NCBI RefSeq assembly: GCF_027887165.1 | Contig: NC_077227.1 | Coordinates: forward strand, 551,367,434 to 551,431,433 | Origin: Monodelphis domestica | Lineage: Eukaryota; Chordata; Mammalia; Didelphimorphia; Didelphidae | Direction of reading: 5' to 3' | DNA: 64,000 nucleotides | Part shown: in pieces, positions 36,810 through 48,419 of the stretch | Position numbering within the stretch: the first letter of the stretch is position 1 | Layout of the letters: every line of letters begins with the position of its first letter | Position numbers and translations under genes: made by a program | Notes under the pieces: generated by a model | What the model was told of the DNA's origin: nothing | Database searches by the model: none | Seen by the model: the letters and a program-made list of their open reading frames with translations, nothing else

Positions 36810-37140
36810 GTTTCATAGAGGAGAAGAAATTTGATTTGAATTCAGGAGACTTGAGTCTGAATTTTGGTTCTGCCATTTAATATCCATGTGACCATTTAAT
36901 ATATATATACACACATATATATATAATGGTATGTATTTATATATATATATATATATTTATATGTGTACATACACACATATACTAGGGTCCCTTTGCACTC
37001 TGAAGATCTATGACTAAATTTCAGATAGTTTCTTTGAGTAGTAAGAAGTATTCCGATTCTGATGGACAAGTCATTTAAATTCTCTGGTTCTCAGTTTCTG
37101 CATATGTAAAAATAAGGTTGATATGGATGACTTTTTTGTT
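36810..37140 (+). mobile_element. MIR-family SINE broken by (TA)/(CA) microsatellite
   Basis: 'gacttgagtctgaattttgg' before and 'tttctgcatatgtaaaaata' after a TA/CA tract at about 36898-36980. Confidence 0.6.
36895..36985 (+). repeat. (TA)n/(CA)n microsatellite inside a MIR
   Basis: Alternating tata and acac blocks. Confidence 0.9.
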
Positions 37141-37289
37141 TATTTGCACCTGTAATTTGATTGGCATAGAGAACTTCTGGTATGTAAACTTCCCACAGGG
37201 ATAGAAATCAACAATTTTTAGAAAATGTATTACCTCAGAATTTAATTTAGGCTTATAATATCATTATTTAAGAACTCAAAGTAGCCTAG

Positions 37290-37480
37290 TCCTTCTTAAG
37301 TAGAATAATGCTAATGATCATTAAGCATTTTGAGGAGGGTGGGATATTCCAGACAGAAAATATCATGAGTAAAGTCATATTTTGAAAAGAGAGTAGTAAA
37401 ATTTGGTTGTAGTATATGCTGAAATACATAGAGGAGGATAGAAGCTAGAAAGCTAGGGAAAGCTTCAGAAATGCAAAAGA
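37290..37480 (-). mobile_element. L2 fragment, antisense
   Basis: 'gggatattccagacagaaaa' with 'atcatgagtaaagtcatat' after it. Confidence 0.45.
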
Positions 37481-37839
37481 GAAAATTTTAAAACAAAAAA
37501 ATTTGAAATAGTCTTAATTTTTCTGTATATTATTTTTTGCTTTTAGTTCAAAGATGGAGAAAATTTACCTAATATCTTATTAAGTAAACTGAATCTCTGA
37601 GGCAAAATGGCAGCTGTAGTAGTCCCCTGTGTCTTACAAGGTATAAGGCCTTATTTCTAGGAACTTGCGTGAATGATGCCTTGATCTAATCTAGGCCCTT
37701 TCCAGCTTGAGAATCACTAGTTGTAGCCTTAATTATTTTAATTTTAACTAAATTTGTGGTTTTATGGGAGAGAGAATAAGTGGGATAAAAAGAGAACCCA
37801 ATCACAATTGTGCCTTTCCTATGGAGAAGCAGATCAGAT

Positions 37840-37970
37840 AAGCAATACATCTCTAAGTATTTATGAAATACCTACATGGCAGGTATTATTCTAGGTCCTA
37901 GGGATACAAAGATAAATATGAAAAATTCTGCCTTTCCTAAAGGAGTTTACTTTTTTATTGAAAGACAAAA
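37840..37970 (-). mobile_element. L2 3' end, antisense
   Basis: 'tttatgaaatacctacatgg', 'ctaggtcctagggatacaaa'. Confidence 0.65.
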
Positions 37971-38179
37971 CATGTACATGTAGCCAGAGTATAAAAACAA
38001 GGTATAAATATCAAATATTGAAACTATGTGCAATAAATAAAGATAATATTTGGCGGGAGGAATTAATAACTGACCAGAAATAGTATTTGTAATTCTGGGT
38101 ACAGAATATCCCAAATCCCTTAATTATCTACCTTACAAATTAAAGTAAAGCTCAGGGGTTAGGTCTTATGGGAAGTCAT

Positions 38180-38370
38180 TCGCATATGCTAGGTTGTTTG
38201 TCCTTTCTCCCTTAAAATTACTTTGTATTTATTTACTTGTCTATGCATTGTATTCTACCTAAGCAGATTCTAAGCTTTTTGAGGGTAGGGGTTGCTTTAT
38301 ATTATTACCTTTGTATCCACAGCATCTGATATAGTTCCTTGCAAATAGCTTTAAGGAATTTAATAATTTT
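38180..38370 (+). mobile_element. L2 3' end
   Basis: 'ttctaagctttttgagggta', 'tttgtatccacagcatctga'. Confidence 0.6.
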
Positions 38371-38959
38371 ATTGTATAGATTCAAAAACATTTAATTCCT
38401 TGTCCCCAACATGTTAGAGTAACACAGAAAAGGAAATAAAAGAAAAAAGTTGATCATTTTAAGTCCAAAGGCAGCTTTAGAATATATATGAGTTCCTCTC
38501 AAGATAGTCCATGGTATTCCTCCCACTCAGGGTGGGGATGACTCAATGAATCCTTGGGCCAGCTTAAAATAACCTGAAAACAAGAGCAGGCTGGATTCAC
38601 TGAAGAAGTCACTTCTTTCAGCAGAAGGATTTGTTCAGCAGCTCCTGCCAACCTTGTCAGGGAAATGTTTGTTGAGTGGGTGAAATGTGACATTTTCTTG
38701 GGCTGAAGAAATTATTCCATAGTTGACTATGAAATAGCCACAAGAGATCAGTGTTTAGTTAAGGATAAAATAAAACAAGAAAGAATGGCAATGTGTACAG
38801 AAGAAGTACTGGTTTAGTTAGAAAAACACCTACTAGTTCTGAACCCAGTTGATCTGAGTTCAAATGATGATTTTGATATTTATAGTAGAAGAAACAGAAT
38901 CAGGGAAGATAAGTTTACAGAGGGATTCACTATCATACCAAATTGATTCCTCTTTTGGA

Positions 38960-39310
38960 CATCTCTACTATTTTTTATTATAAAGATATTTTAATTTACC
39001 AATTACATGTAAAAGCAAATTTTCACATAAATTCCAAAGTTATAGGATCCAAATCGTCTCCTTCCTTCCCTCCCCCCCCCCCCCCGAAGCTGGCAATAAT
39101 TTGGTCTTGGTTATACATGTATTATCATGCATAACATATTTCCCATTCATTGTTGTTAGAGAATAATCATATAAAACCAAAATCCCCCAACCTAAACTGA
39201 AATAGAATGAAAAAATGCATGCCTTAATCTGTGCATTCCCACCCCAATAGTTCTTTCTCTGGAGGTGTCTAGCATTCTTTGTCATGAGTCCCTCAGAAGA
39301 GTCTTAGATC
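38960..39310 (-). mobile_element. L1 3' UTR fragment, antisense
   Basis: The plus strand shows 'tttaccaattacatgtaaa', a C-rich run after tccttccctcc, 'ttggttatacatgtattatcatgc', 'gttctttctctggaggtg' and 'ctagcattctttgtcatgagt'. This is the reverse complement of the 3' UTR region that precedes the L1 tail in marsupials. Confidence 0.65.
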
Positions 39311-40190
39311 ATTGTCTTGCTGCATCTCTATTATTTTTAAGGCCACTGCTTTCTCCTGTCACTCAGATCCACAACCTCTTGACTCCTCACACCTATTCAA
39401 TGCCCATATTGAATTTGTTACTAAATCTTGTTTCTCCCTTCACAACATCTATCCCCCTTTCTCCTCACACAGTAGCCAAGCTCTCATCTCTTCCCGAGTT
39501 ATATGATTACCTTTTATTTAGTTTTTTTCCAAGACTCTCATGATTTTAATCTTCTTCCCATTCAGTTGGCAATGCGATTTTTCTAAAGTGTAGGTGTAAT
39601 CATGTCACCCATCCTGATCAGTGAGCTCCAATGGCTCTCGATTACATTATGAAGAAAATAAAAACTCCTCTGATTATTGTTTAAAGCTCTCCATAATGTA
39701 ACACTTTCTGGCCTTTCCAATCTTCTTCCTTCCACTTTCCTTCCCTTCTGCATACTTTAAGATCTTGGCTTACTTGCTATTCAAAACTCACTATACTCCA
39801 TCTCCTGTTTGTCTCCCTTTACATAGACTCTCCCTCATGCCCAGAATATTCCATTCCTCCTCCTCCTCCTTCTCCTCTTTCTCTTCTTACTCCTCCTCCT
39901 CCTCCTCCTCCTCCTCCTCCTCCTCCTCCTCTTCGTCCTCCTCCTCTATTTTGGTTTTCATCAAGGCAACTCAAATACCACCTTTTTCTGGAGACTTTTT
40001 TTCATTTTCCCCAAGAGGCTAATACCTTCCCCTAAGATTTACTTACAGGTACACTATAATTTACATGTATCTTGTTATTGATATTTTATTTCCTCCAGAA
40101 CATGAGTTCCTTTTTGGTTTTGTTTGTACTTTTAGTGCTCTGTACAGGCTTAGGCAGAGAGTAAGCAATGAATATTTTTTTTTCTGATTG
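39290..40190 (+). mobile_element. L2/CR1-clade LINE fragment with internal (TCC)n
   Basis: Pyrimidine-rich L2 ORF2 end ('ctccaatggctctcgattac', 'ataatgtaacactttctggc'), a trinucleotide expansion at 39857-39946, and the L2 3' end ('ttttagtgctctgtacagg', then 'gcaatgaat'). Confidence 0.7.
39857..39946 (+). repeat. (TCC)n trinucleotide tract
   Basis: About 90 bp of TCC/TCT units inside an L2 copy; its translation as a serine run is an artefact. Confidence 0.95.
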
Positions 40191-40224
40191 ACCTATAAAA
40201 TAGAGTTAATAATTAATGTAATAC

Positions 40225-40500
40225 CTCCCTCAATGTCTCATCTTGGACATTTGCTAGTTGTGTGTTCCTGGGCAGGTGACAACCCGCAAGAGTATTAGTT
40301 TTCTCACCTATAAAATGATGATAATACCAGCTACCTCACAGGGTGTTAAAATAGTTATGAGGGGAAGAACACTTATGAGTTATTATTGTTTGACTTTGGG
40401 CAAGTCACCTAACCTCCCCATAATTCAGGATCCTCATCTGTAAAAGAAGAAAGTTGAGCTAACTGATTTTTAAGATCCCTTGAAACTTTCAACTTTTTAA
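40225..40500 (+). mobile_element. Two adjoining MIR-family fragments
   Basis: 40225-40385 with 'tgctagttgtgtgttcctgg' and 'ttaaaatagttatgagggga'; 40386-40500 with 'gactttgggcaagtcaccta' and 'gatcctcatctgtaaaagaa'. Confidence 0.65.
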
Positions 40501-40966
40501 TAGTATTTGAAAGAAGCAGTAGTTTTTTTCTAGTTAAGGGCTTCCTATAGTCAATTAATGAAGAAAAGCTATTGCTCAAAATAATCTGTTCAAAATTTCC
40601 CTGGTCTTCAGTGATGAAGGAATTAGAATGTTGACTAACACTCTTTTCAATTTGTTTTAGAAAGATTCTGATTTTATTAGGTTTGAAGTAAGGAATCAAA
40701 AGAACAGGTCTATAGAATGTCAGGCTATAATAGAATACAGCACTGGCTCCAGTCTGCCCTTTCATTTGCATCTGAATAGCTATTTTAGAAAACATGTAGG
40801 ATTTTCCCTGACCCCAAGAGCTGAAGTATTCTATAGATGTTTCCATGTGAAAATTGATTGGAGTGGGGAGGTTGGGTAAGGAGGAGGCAGACATATTGTT
40901 GTCAGTGATGTAGATTGATAGTCTGATTTTAAGAGAAGTGAGTGAAAACATTTTCAAATGGAGCAA
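40409..40966 (-). other. Longest open frame in the window (185 codons), probably chance
   Basis: Minus-strand frame from an ATG at 40966 to a stop at 40409. The last 25 or so codons are a reversed MIR (40409-40500), and the rest has no recognised domain, signal peptide or membrane segment. It lies inside the TPO intron on the same strand as TPO. Ser/Lys/Ile-rich composition follows the local AT content. I see no support for translation. Confidence 0.2.
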
Positions 40967-41244
40967 AAATATGAATTAAATCTGAGGCTAAGGAAACATA
41001 AAACTGGAAGGAAAGGGGAGAAAACTGAGCACAATTCAGAGAATAGCTGGAAAGTAAATAGGGTAGGAAAATGGTGAGTAAGCAGACTCAAACAAAAAGG
41101 AAGAGGGAGAAGAAATTGCTAACGTAAGGAGAAAGAAATCAAGAAAAAAGAATTGGGGAGGGAAAAATAGTGAGAAGGGAAAGTTCAGCAGTAAAGGAAA
41201 GTAAGCAGGGGCCAGAGAGCTGTACAGATAGGACAGTTGATGGT

Positions 41245-41380
41245 TCAGCATCATAGAATTCAGAACAAAAGGGACCATAGAGAATACTAGTTCAAATCCT
41301 TCATGTTACAAATGGGGAAACTGAGGCCTAGAGAGGGGACATGATACAATTAAATTAGTAAGTAGCAGAGAGTCCTTCTG
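41245..41380 (-). mobile_element. MIR-family fragment, antisense
   Basis: 'aaaagggaccatagagaata', 'aatggggaaactgaggccta'. Confidence 0.65.
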
Positions 41381-41474
41381 TTTAGATTATTCTTTTGAGT
41401 ATTTAAAATACTACCTTGACACCACACAGAGGTGCTGTGTAGAACAGCAAATCATGTATTAAAATATATTTTTG

Positions 41475-41640
41475 GGGGGAATTTTATTTAATTACTTAAT
41501 TTAGAATATTTTCCCATGGTTACAAGATTCATGTTCTTTCCCTTCCCTTTCCCCAACCTCCTCCCATAGCTGATGCACAATTACACTGAGTTTTACACGT
41601 GGGTAAAACTCAGTGTAATTCTCTACCTGCCCTCGTATTA
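41475..41640 (-). mobile_element. Retroelement fragment (possibly L1 3' region, antisense) carrying a hairpin
   Basis: 'attttcccatggttacaaga' followed by 'catgttctttcccttccc' and a C-rich stretch resembles a common marsupial repeat end. The perfect inverted repeat at 41579-41620 lies inside it. Confidence 0.4.
41579..41620. repeat. Perfect inverted repeat, 18-bp arms, 6-bp loop
   Basis: aattacactgagttttac (41579-41596), a 6-base spacer acgtgg, then gtaaaactcagtgtaatt (41603-41620). The two arms are exact reverse complements. Confidence 0.98.
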
Positions 41641-41824
41641 CAGTTATATTACAATACCCAAAGACATATCAGTAATAAGTAGAAGGAGCCAGACGTCATT
41701 CAGATCTTAAGACAAGATCAGTTTCTAGTGTATTGTACTATCTCTTCACAAGACAGCCATCTTGGTCTTGGGCTTCAGGCAACTTACTGAGAAGGAAACT
41801 CTTACTTATCTTTAGCTAAGAATA

Positions 41825-42062
41825 TTTTGTTTGTTCATTCATTTCAGCTGCTCCCAATTCTTCATGATCCCATTTGGGGTTTTCTTGGCAAAGATACTGG
41901 AATAGTTTGCCACTTATTTCTCCAGCTAATTTTACATATGGGGAAACTGAGGCAAACTGGATTAAGTGACTTGCCCAGGGTTACAAAGCTAATAATTTAA
42001 ACTGAGGAAAATGAGATTTCAAGACTTCAAGGCTGGAACTCTATCCATTTAGCTAGGACTAT
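41825..42062 (-). mobile_element. Marsupial SINE (MAR1-like), antisense
   Basis: 'catttggggttttcttggca', 'aagatactggaatagtttgc', 'agtgacttgcccagggttac'. Confidence 0.85.
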
Positions 42063-42109
42063 CTTCTTTTTATTAGGGTTATAGTAAATGCAGAGTTAAA
42101 CTTGACAAC

Positions 42110-42410
42110 TCAAGTGAATCAAGAAGCATTTACTAAGCACTAACTTTTTGCCAGGTCCTATACTAAATTCTGGGGACACAAAGAAAAACAAAAATAGTCT
42201 TCTCTCTTCAAGAGGTCACATACTGATGGAAAATACAATATGCAAATAACTAAGTATATACAAGAAATAAACAGAAGAGATGGAAAGTTATCTCAAATTG
42301 AAATGGCTGGGAAAGACTTCCTATAGAATGTGAAATTTCAGGTGAGTCTTTTATGATATGGATGAAGAAAACCTCTATTTGAAGTGACAGAAAAAATTTA
42401 AAATCTCTTC
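42110..42410 (-). mobile_element. L2 3' end, antisense
   Basis: 'aagcatttactaagcactaa', 'attctggggacacaaagaaa', 'atgcaaataactaagtatat', 'gggaaagacttcctatagaa'. Confidence 0.75.
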
Positions 42411-42637
42411 AAAAGATTTTCTCAGCTAATACTTCTTCCCCTGATATAACTCCTAATTTCTCCATACCTCGGCTACCTGTTTTTTTAAATTACTGTTGAG
42501 AACAAAACAAAATATTGTCTGTTGGCAAACCTATAAATTGACAAATAAATTTTTATAATTATTGTTCAGTACTTGACTCTACCTATTTATCTTCTTTCAA
42601 TGAGATGCTATGGGAAATAGGAAATAAAAGAGACTTA

Positions 42638-42965
42638 TAGTGATCCCTCACCTGTGGGGGGAGTTATGTTCCAGAGACTCTGAAGAAAGGTGAAAATCCA
42701 CAAGGCAGCAGCATTATATTTATTTTATCAGTTATACATATTTTAAGATTTTATAAACCCTTCCCACCCTCCTATAAACTTTTTCCACACTCCTATTAAC
42801 TAAGCCAATCAGCACCTATGATACAGAACACAGTGCTGTGGTTGGTCGTCTTTCATTCCATCCATCAATAGTGTGTCACAATAAGTGTAACTCCAAGATA
42901 CAGATTTAGAAATACATTTTTAAAAACCTGCAATACAATTAAGCTGGGATAAGTGAATAGAGTAA
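42638..42965 (+). mobile_element. Non-autonomous Tigger/mariner-like DNA transposon, copy 1
   Basis: Starts after TA with tagtgatccctcacctgtgg, continues 'aggtgaaaatccacaaggca', 'accaatcagc'-like 'ccaatcagcacctatgatac' and 'gaacacagtgctgtggttgg'. It is clearly the same element as the copy at 50497-50805. The right end is degraded. Confidence 0.7.
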
Positions 42966-43085
42966 AAGCTGTATGGCTATAGGCACTTCAGGGACTCAGC
43001 CTTTTGATATGTAAAATGAAGGGACTGGATGAGATAACCTCTATTGATTGGCTAAGATCTTACAGCTCTCTTTATAGGAATCAGT
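42965..43085 (+). mobile_element. MIR-family 3' fragment
   Basis: 'cagccttttgatatgtaaaa', 'agggactggatgagataacc'. Confidence 0.55.
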
Positions 43086-43149
43086 TGAATATTTGGCTAT
43101 ATTTGAGTCAATGCAATAACTAGACTGCTCCTAAATTTACCAGACTTCA

Positions 43150-43330
43150 ACAAGGCCAGTATTGCTGTATGATAGGAGCAGAATGGTTTCTAAGGCTTGA
43201 TAACAAAGAATGCTAGCCGCTCATCTTTATCATCCATGGCCGTTGGGATACCATTCTCATTCAGACCATCCCCATCAAACAAAGTGGAGCTTACCCCCAA
43301 ACGTGACCAGTTTAACTAAGATCTACTTCT
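43150..43330 (-). mobile_element. Possible old SINE fragment
   Basis: 'tccatggccgttgggatacc' with 'attctcattcagaccatcc' resembles the distal part of the SINE type seen at 11361, but orientation and limits are uncertain. Confidence 0.3.
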
Positions 43331-43929
43331 ATAAATAAGAAACAAGTCACAAATTCTGGCCATACCATCCTATCAGGATGGACCTGTTTTTTGGAAACAA
43401 GGTCACAGAATAGGAGCAAGATCTTATAGGGTAGTGATGCTGAAACCAAATAGAAACAATGGGCCACATAATGACTTAGAAAACCACAAATTAACATTTA
43501 TCTGTATTGTATTTGATTTATTTTGTTAAACATTCTCCAGTTAAATTTTAATCTAGTTTCAGTCTTTGGTTTGGCTCTGCATCTAAAGTTTGACCCATCT
43601 GCTTTAGAGGACTCAGTGGCCTCTATTGTCCATAATCAGGGGCATTTAAAGAATCCTTGAATGGGGAGGAGAATCCTTCTTGACCTGTGTCCTCACAAAG
43701 TAATGAAAAGGCTCCTCCCTAGACCCCCCTCCCAAAGGCCAGTTTTTATCAGTATGACAGAATTCCTTTCTCTTCCAGCTGAGTTGGAAACTACCACTCT
43801 GAGGATCTAGCATCAAGTTTAGGATGATACATATAAAGCCTCCCTCCTAGCAAGTAATGGAGACACTAGGGCATTTGGTCAGAATAGCTGGGCTTGTGAG
43901 CAGCATCTGTGGAGCTCCCCATTTGTCCT

Positions 43930-44210
43930 GAAGAAGGCAAAGATATTGTGGAAAAGATGCTCCTGGGAGTCTCTTTGTAGCAGGTAGTATTTGGTTGTGA
44001 CTAGCTCTTAGGCTTCTTCATTGGTTGCACCAGGAAACTCAAAGAGTTCAAAGTTGTGATATTCCAGGCTTGCTGCCTTGTGTTACAATAGTGGCTGTTC
44101 TTGGATATAAGAGCCACAGACTGAAATCTTTCAGGATCAAGAACCACTTTTTCAGGAAAACAATTCTCTCTTGTTAAGGTGTAGTCACAGTCAGGAATGT
44201 CAGGATCCCC
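43930..44210 (-). pseudogene. Possible degenerate coding-derived segment of unknown origin
   Basis: On the minus strand one frame (about 44206-44040) reads through DCDYTLTREN and VVLDPERFQSVALI. Near 44075 a shift to another frame continues HNFELFEFPGATNEEA, a stop, then TTKYYLLQRDSQEHLFHNIF and FFRTNGELHRC (to about 43890). The amino-acid texture is protein-like and the frame change plus stop look like a decayed processed gene or retroelement part. I do not recognise the family. Confidence 0.3.
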
Positions 44211-44379
44211 ATATTAACCCAGAAAACCACTCCTTATTAATGCTTTTGTGTTATGGTTCTCCAGGCCTATACCTAAGAATGGAACATACCCCATCCCATC
44301 AACAGGTGCTGTGAGTTTAGCATAACAACAATTCTTTGTGCTGGTATAATCAAAGTAAATGGAACTGCTGTCAATTTGC

Positions 44380-44760
44380 TACTGTCAAAATCATTGAACT
44401 AGCTCAAGCCAATCAGCCCGAATGAATCTTGAGACAGCAAATTTGCACCTGCAGGAACTACATCTAGTCCACAAAGTGCTGAGTCTCTTTGATGCTGGAC
44501 AAATTCTGTCTTGTCACTAAGCAAACTTTACCATTGTTAAAGCTACACCCCACCTTTTTGTTCTTTGTGTTATCATAACTATGTATAGCAAAGCTTCATC
44601 TCATTTTGTCTTGGGCTTATTTCTATACCAGACTCTAACATAGTCATGTCTGACTTCCCCTTCTCTGATGGAATAATAAAGAGACTTTTTGCTTACAACC
44701 TTTTCAGAGTTCTGTTACTTTATTTTCTAGAGTTTAATCTCACCATGGCCCTGAGATAGA
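44380..44760 (+). mobile_element. Possible LTR 3' part
   Basis: 'ggaataataaagagactttt' and 'tgcttacaaccttttcagag' have the look of an LTR R/U5 junction with an AATAAA signal (about 44672-44680). No second LTR, TG start or target duplication was found. Confidence 0.3.
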
Positions 44761-45070
44761 AGCTTTGGGTTGAGCTGAATTTTGAAGGAGTCCAGGGGAG
44801 CTAAGTTAAGTGGCAGACGTGAAGAACATGAAGAATTAGAGCAATCCAGGTATTGGGGTAGTTTATACAAAGGCATAAACTCCAGAGATGGAGCATCATG
44901 GCCAAGGAACAAATGGCCGTGTTATACCATATAACTGGGTCATAGAGTGCAGGAAGGGCAACAAACTATAGGAAGATTGAAATGAGCAAAGGCACATGTT
45001 ATGAAGAGGTTTAAAAATGAAACGGGAGTTTTTATTTCATCCTGGGTGCAATAGCTAGTCAGCCTCATTA
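44750..45070 (-). mobile_element. L2 fragment, antisense
   Basis: 'tcatagagtgcaggaagggc', 'ttatgaagaggtttaaaaat', 'ttcatcctgggtgcaatagc' reverse the L2 RT-end (WLPI) region. Confidence 0.6.
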
Positions 45071-45929
45071 ACTCCATCAATGAAGAGTTGGTGGAATGGA
45101 TTACACAAGATTTTCTCCAATGTACCCACAGGTAAATTACCCAACTGGGGTATTTATACATCATTGGCCCAAACACAGACTGCTATCTGACTTTGACATT
45201 TCACTACTACAATTATTATTAGATCAGCAAATATTTTTGATTAACCAGACTAACTATCTTAAACAGTGGACAGAAGCAGGGGGATGGAAGAAAATACCAA
45301 AGGAGAGAAATAGGCAATCTTTTTTATTAAGATGTACATCACCTTTTAAAGAGTCAGCTCATGCCCCAGTGAATCACTTTACTGAGAGATTTTCAAACAA
45401 CTGCAAATTTTATGATCATAATAGACACTTAATCAATGTTTATTGATTAATTCAAGGTGGATGAAGTTATGCCTCTATTCATTGATAACCCGAATTTGAC
45501 TAACAGCACATATATTTTGGAATAACTATTACTTTGGAATGAAATTGGATACACAATTCGAAAGCTCATGTATGTATCACATTCAAATCCACTTAAATAC
45601 AGTATTTTTAAAATTAAAATATTTTAAGTTCATTTTCAAAGGCTGTTGGGCTGAGGAGGCTTGTACAAGAAAGCAATGAGCAGTGCTTGTTCAATTGTAT
45701 GGTTTTATTCCAGATGACAAAATCCATAATTAATAGACAATGGACTTTACTACTGCCTGATTAAATCAGAAATGGTATTATTGCATCCACATACTCAAGC
45801 CTCCTTTTTCTTTTTCAATTAATCTCTACTTGCATGACTAATGTCTAATTACACCTGATTATGTTACATTACATTCTACATTTCACTCCCAGTGTGTTTT
45901 TGCTATCTCTGTCATTCCATTACTACTAG

Positions 45930-46050
45930 TAGTCAATCAAAAAGCATTTATTGGCCACCCATGGTGTGTAAAGAGCTATTCTTAGTGCTGAGGGGAGGAG
46001 ATTCAGAAGTTGAAAAAGAAATACTCCTTTCTATCAAGCAGTTTATAATT
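45930..46050 (-). mobile_element. L2 3' end, antisense
   Basis: 'atcaaaaagcatttattggc' ... 'ctattcttagtgctgagggg'. Confidence 0.6.
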
Positions 46051-46329
46051 TAGTGAAGTGGCTAATTAATACAAAACTTCATCGGGTTCATATTTTCACT
46101 GATGTGGGTTGTTTCAAAGCTGCAGACTATAAACCATTCACTGCTTCACATTTTTCCTATTTGCATCCATATTTGCCTGTTAATCTTCCCATAAAGGACA
46201 CATTCTACATAGTCTCTAGCTCATTTAGCATTCTACTAATGTTTGTACCAGTTAGAGTATTCCTGGTAGCTCTCATTCTCAAAATGTGACTGTCATGCCT
46301 CTTCATCTCATTAGATGTTTCCTAACTGA

Positions 46330-46560
46330 CATTTTTAATATAATTTCTTATACATCAGTTGTAATGAGTTTACCTATAGTACCTACAACACAGATTGGAA
46401 TCTGCCTGTAACTTTTAGTCATAGGTAGTTGTGTCTCAGAGAGCTTAAGTGAATGGTTATATAAATAGGACTTTGCAGATGTGGGTTTCAATTTAGGCCT
46501 TCCTTGTTCCAAATTCATTAGTCTATCCATTATGCCCCACTTCCTCATCAAGCAAGGTAT
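46330..46560 (-). mobile_element. Old SINE fragment, antisense
   Basis: 'gtctcagagagcttaagtga', 'gtgggtttcaatttaggcct', 'attagtctatccattatgcc' follow the reversed MIR-like plan. Confidence 0.45.
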
Positions 46561-47719
46561 TGTTGATAATGTGTTGCAACCTACTTATATTGATCTCTCT
46601 CCTGACCTTTGGGCCATCTTCAATTCTGGTATTTCCTCTTTGGAACTATGTCATCCTATGACTTACAGGATATTATTCAAAGAACTTCAAATTCACAAAG
46701 AACCTGTATGTAGCACAGAATCAAAAATGATACCAAGTACAGAAAAAAAATGGAGATGAATTATTTTGAAGGAGCAATCAGTGAAGATTGGTAGGCAGAA
46801 AGGGAAATGTCATTCAGCACAAAGGCATGGTATTTACAAAAATAAGGTGACCTTATTTTGTGAACCTCGGCTCAGAACATATGCTAGTCTTCCTTGATTT
46901 TTCAATAAGAATTTGTGATTAAGTAAGTTTGAATACACTTCAAACAACTTTGAACTGCAGGCAAAGTGACTGGAGAAAGTATTATCTAAAAACATTCCTC
47001 ATCATTATCACCTCTTCTTGTAGTTGATCACCTTTGTCTTGCTGCTACATTACTGCAGACTTAAAAAAAAACCCCAACATAACCATTTTCATTTGAATGC
47101 TTCCTGACTAGAAATGTTGAAGCCAGTCATTACCATCTACATACTGTCGCTACCAACACTGTCTCCATCACATACATGCGTATGATGTGCTTGGCTATAG
47201 ATAGTATACAATATGGACTAGTTTGCACATTTTCATGAATAATTGCCATGTTTTATCAGACTGTAATTCTCCTTCAATTATGGATCTCAATCTTTTGTGA
47301 CATCCATACTTTTAATGTACTCAATTACTTGAGGCACTCTATTCCTGAAACATTGCTATTTCTAGTACATGTTTTATGAGGATGAGGAGCTGGGATATTT
47401 TAAATCAGGCCTTTATTGGAAAATTTAGGACATATTTAATGTGCTTGCTTGTGCCCTATTCTTAGACTGCTATAAGTTATGCAGCAAACAAAATAGGGGA
47501 TAGACAAGCAGATTTATTTATCTGATGATGAGCAACTGTGTGGAAGACTGCTGAGTCTATGGCCATTTTCTTTCTCTACCTGTTCACTCTTTGTGATCCA
47601 TTAACTCTCAGTGTTAATTGGATTCAGCAATCACCTATCTGATCTAGCACTGAAATCTGGAACATTGAAATATTTGCCTATCTTTGAAGGGTTGTCTGAG
47701 AGTAGGAGCAGTCTGAAAG

Positions 47720-47970
47720 AATAATTTATTAAATGCCTGCTATGTGTCAGTCACTGTATGACGGAAGCCCTTTCCAAACATCTCATTTGGTTCTCACGAT
47801 AACTCTAAAAAGTAGGTTCTCTTACTACCTTCATTTTACTTTTGAGGAAACTGAGGGAAACAGAAGTTAAGTGACATTTTGAGGGTCATACCTCAACATA
47901 TAAGTAATATAATAACTGTGGTTAGACTTGAATTCAGGTTTTCCTGACTTTAGGCCCAACTTCCTTACCT
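47720..47970 (-). mobile_element. MIR-family SINE, antisense
   Basis: 'atgcctgctatgtgtcagtc', 'ctcacgataactctaaaaag', 'gacttgaattcaggttttcc'. Confidence 0.75.
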
Positions 47971-48419
47971 AGATGCCTCTAAGTCTTGCTTCATCCAGGG
48001 GCCAAGACTACCTTTCAATGCAGTCAAAGAACTCCTTTGTACTGAATTATAAGATCACTGACCTTGTTGTTTTTGCAGTTTGTTTTATAACTCATTATTG
48101 GACCTTCATTTGTCTTTGATTAAGTTTTGAGCTTTCAGAGGATAAAGTCCCTATCAAATGCCATTGAACATTGTTTCACCATTTAAAAATATTCAAAATT
48201 TAAAGAATCTTTGAGATATTTGTATAAACAAAGGAGCGAAGAAAACAGAACCATGGAAACAATATAAACAATATTATAATAAGGGAAGTGAATACAACAC
48301 TAAAAGACACTTGAATGCATATCTGATACAGTATCAAATGTGGTTCCAGAAGATAGGTAAAGACATGGGAAACTCCAGGTGTATAATGTTGCATTTTGTT
48401 TAGTGAAACTTAAAAAACA

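Noticed and set aside
39765..40022. Open frame with a long serine run
   Set aside because: The serine run is the translation of a (TCC)n microsatellite inside an L2; no gene.
45096..45446. 116-codon plus-strand open frame
   Set aside because: Overlaps an L2 antisense piece at its start and ends in a 'cttaatcaatgtttattga' L2-like tail; no protein similarity seen.
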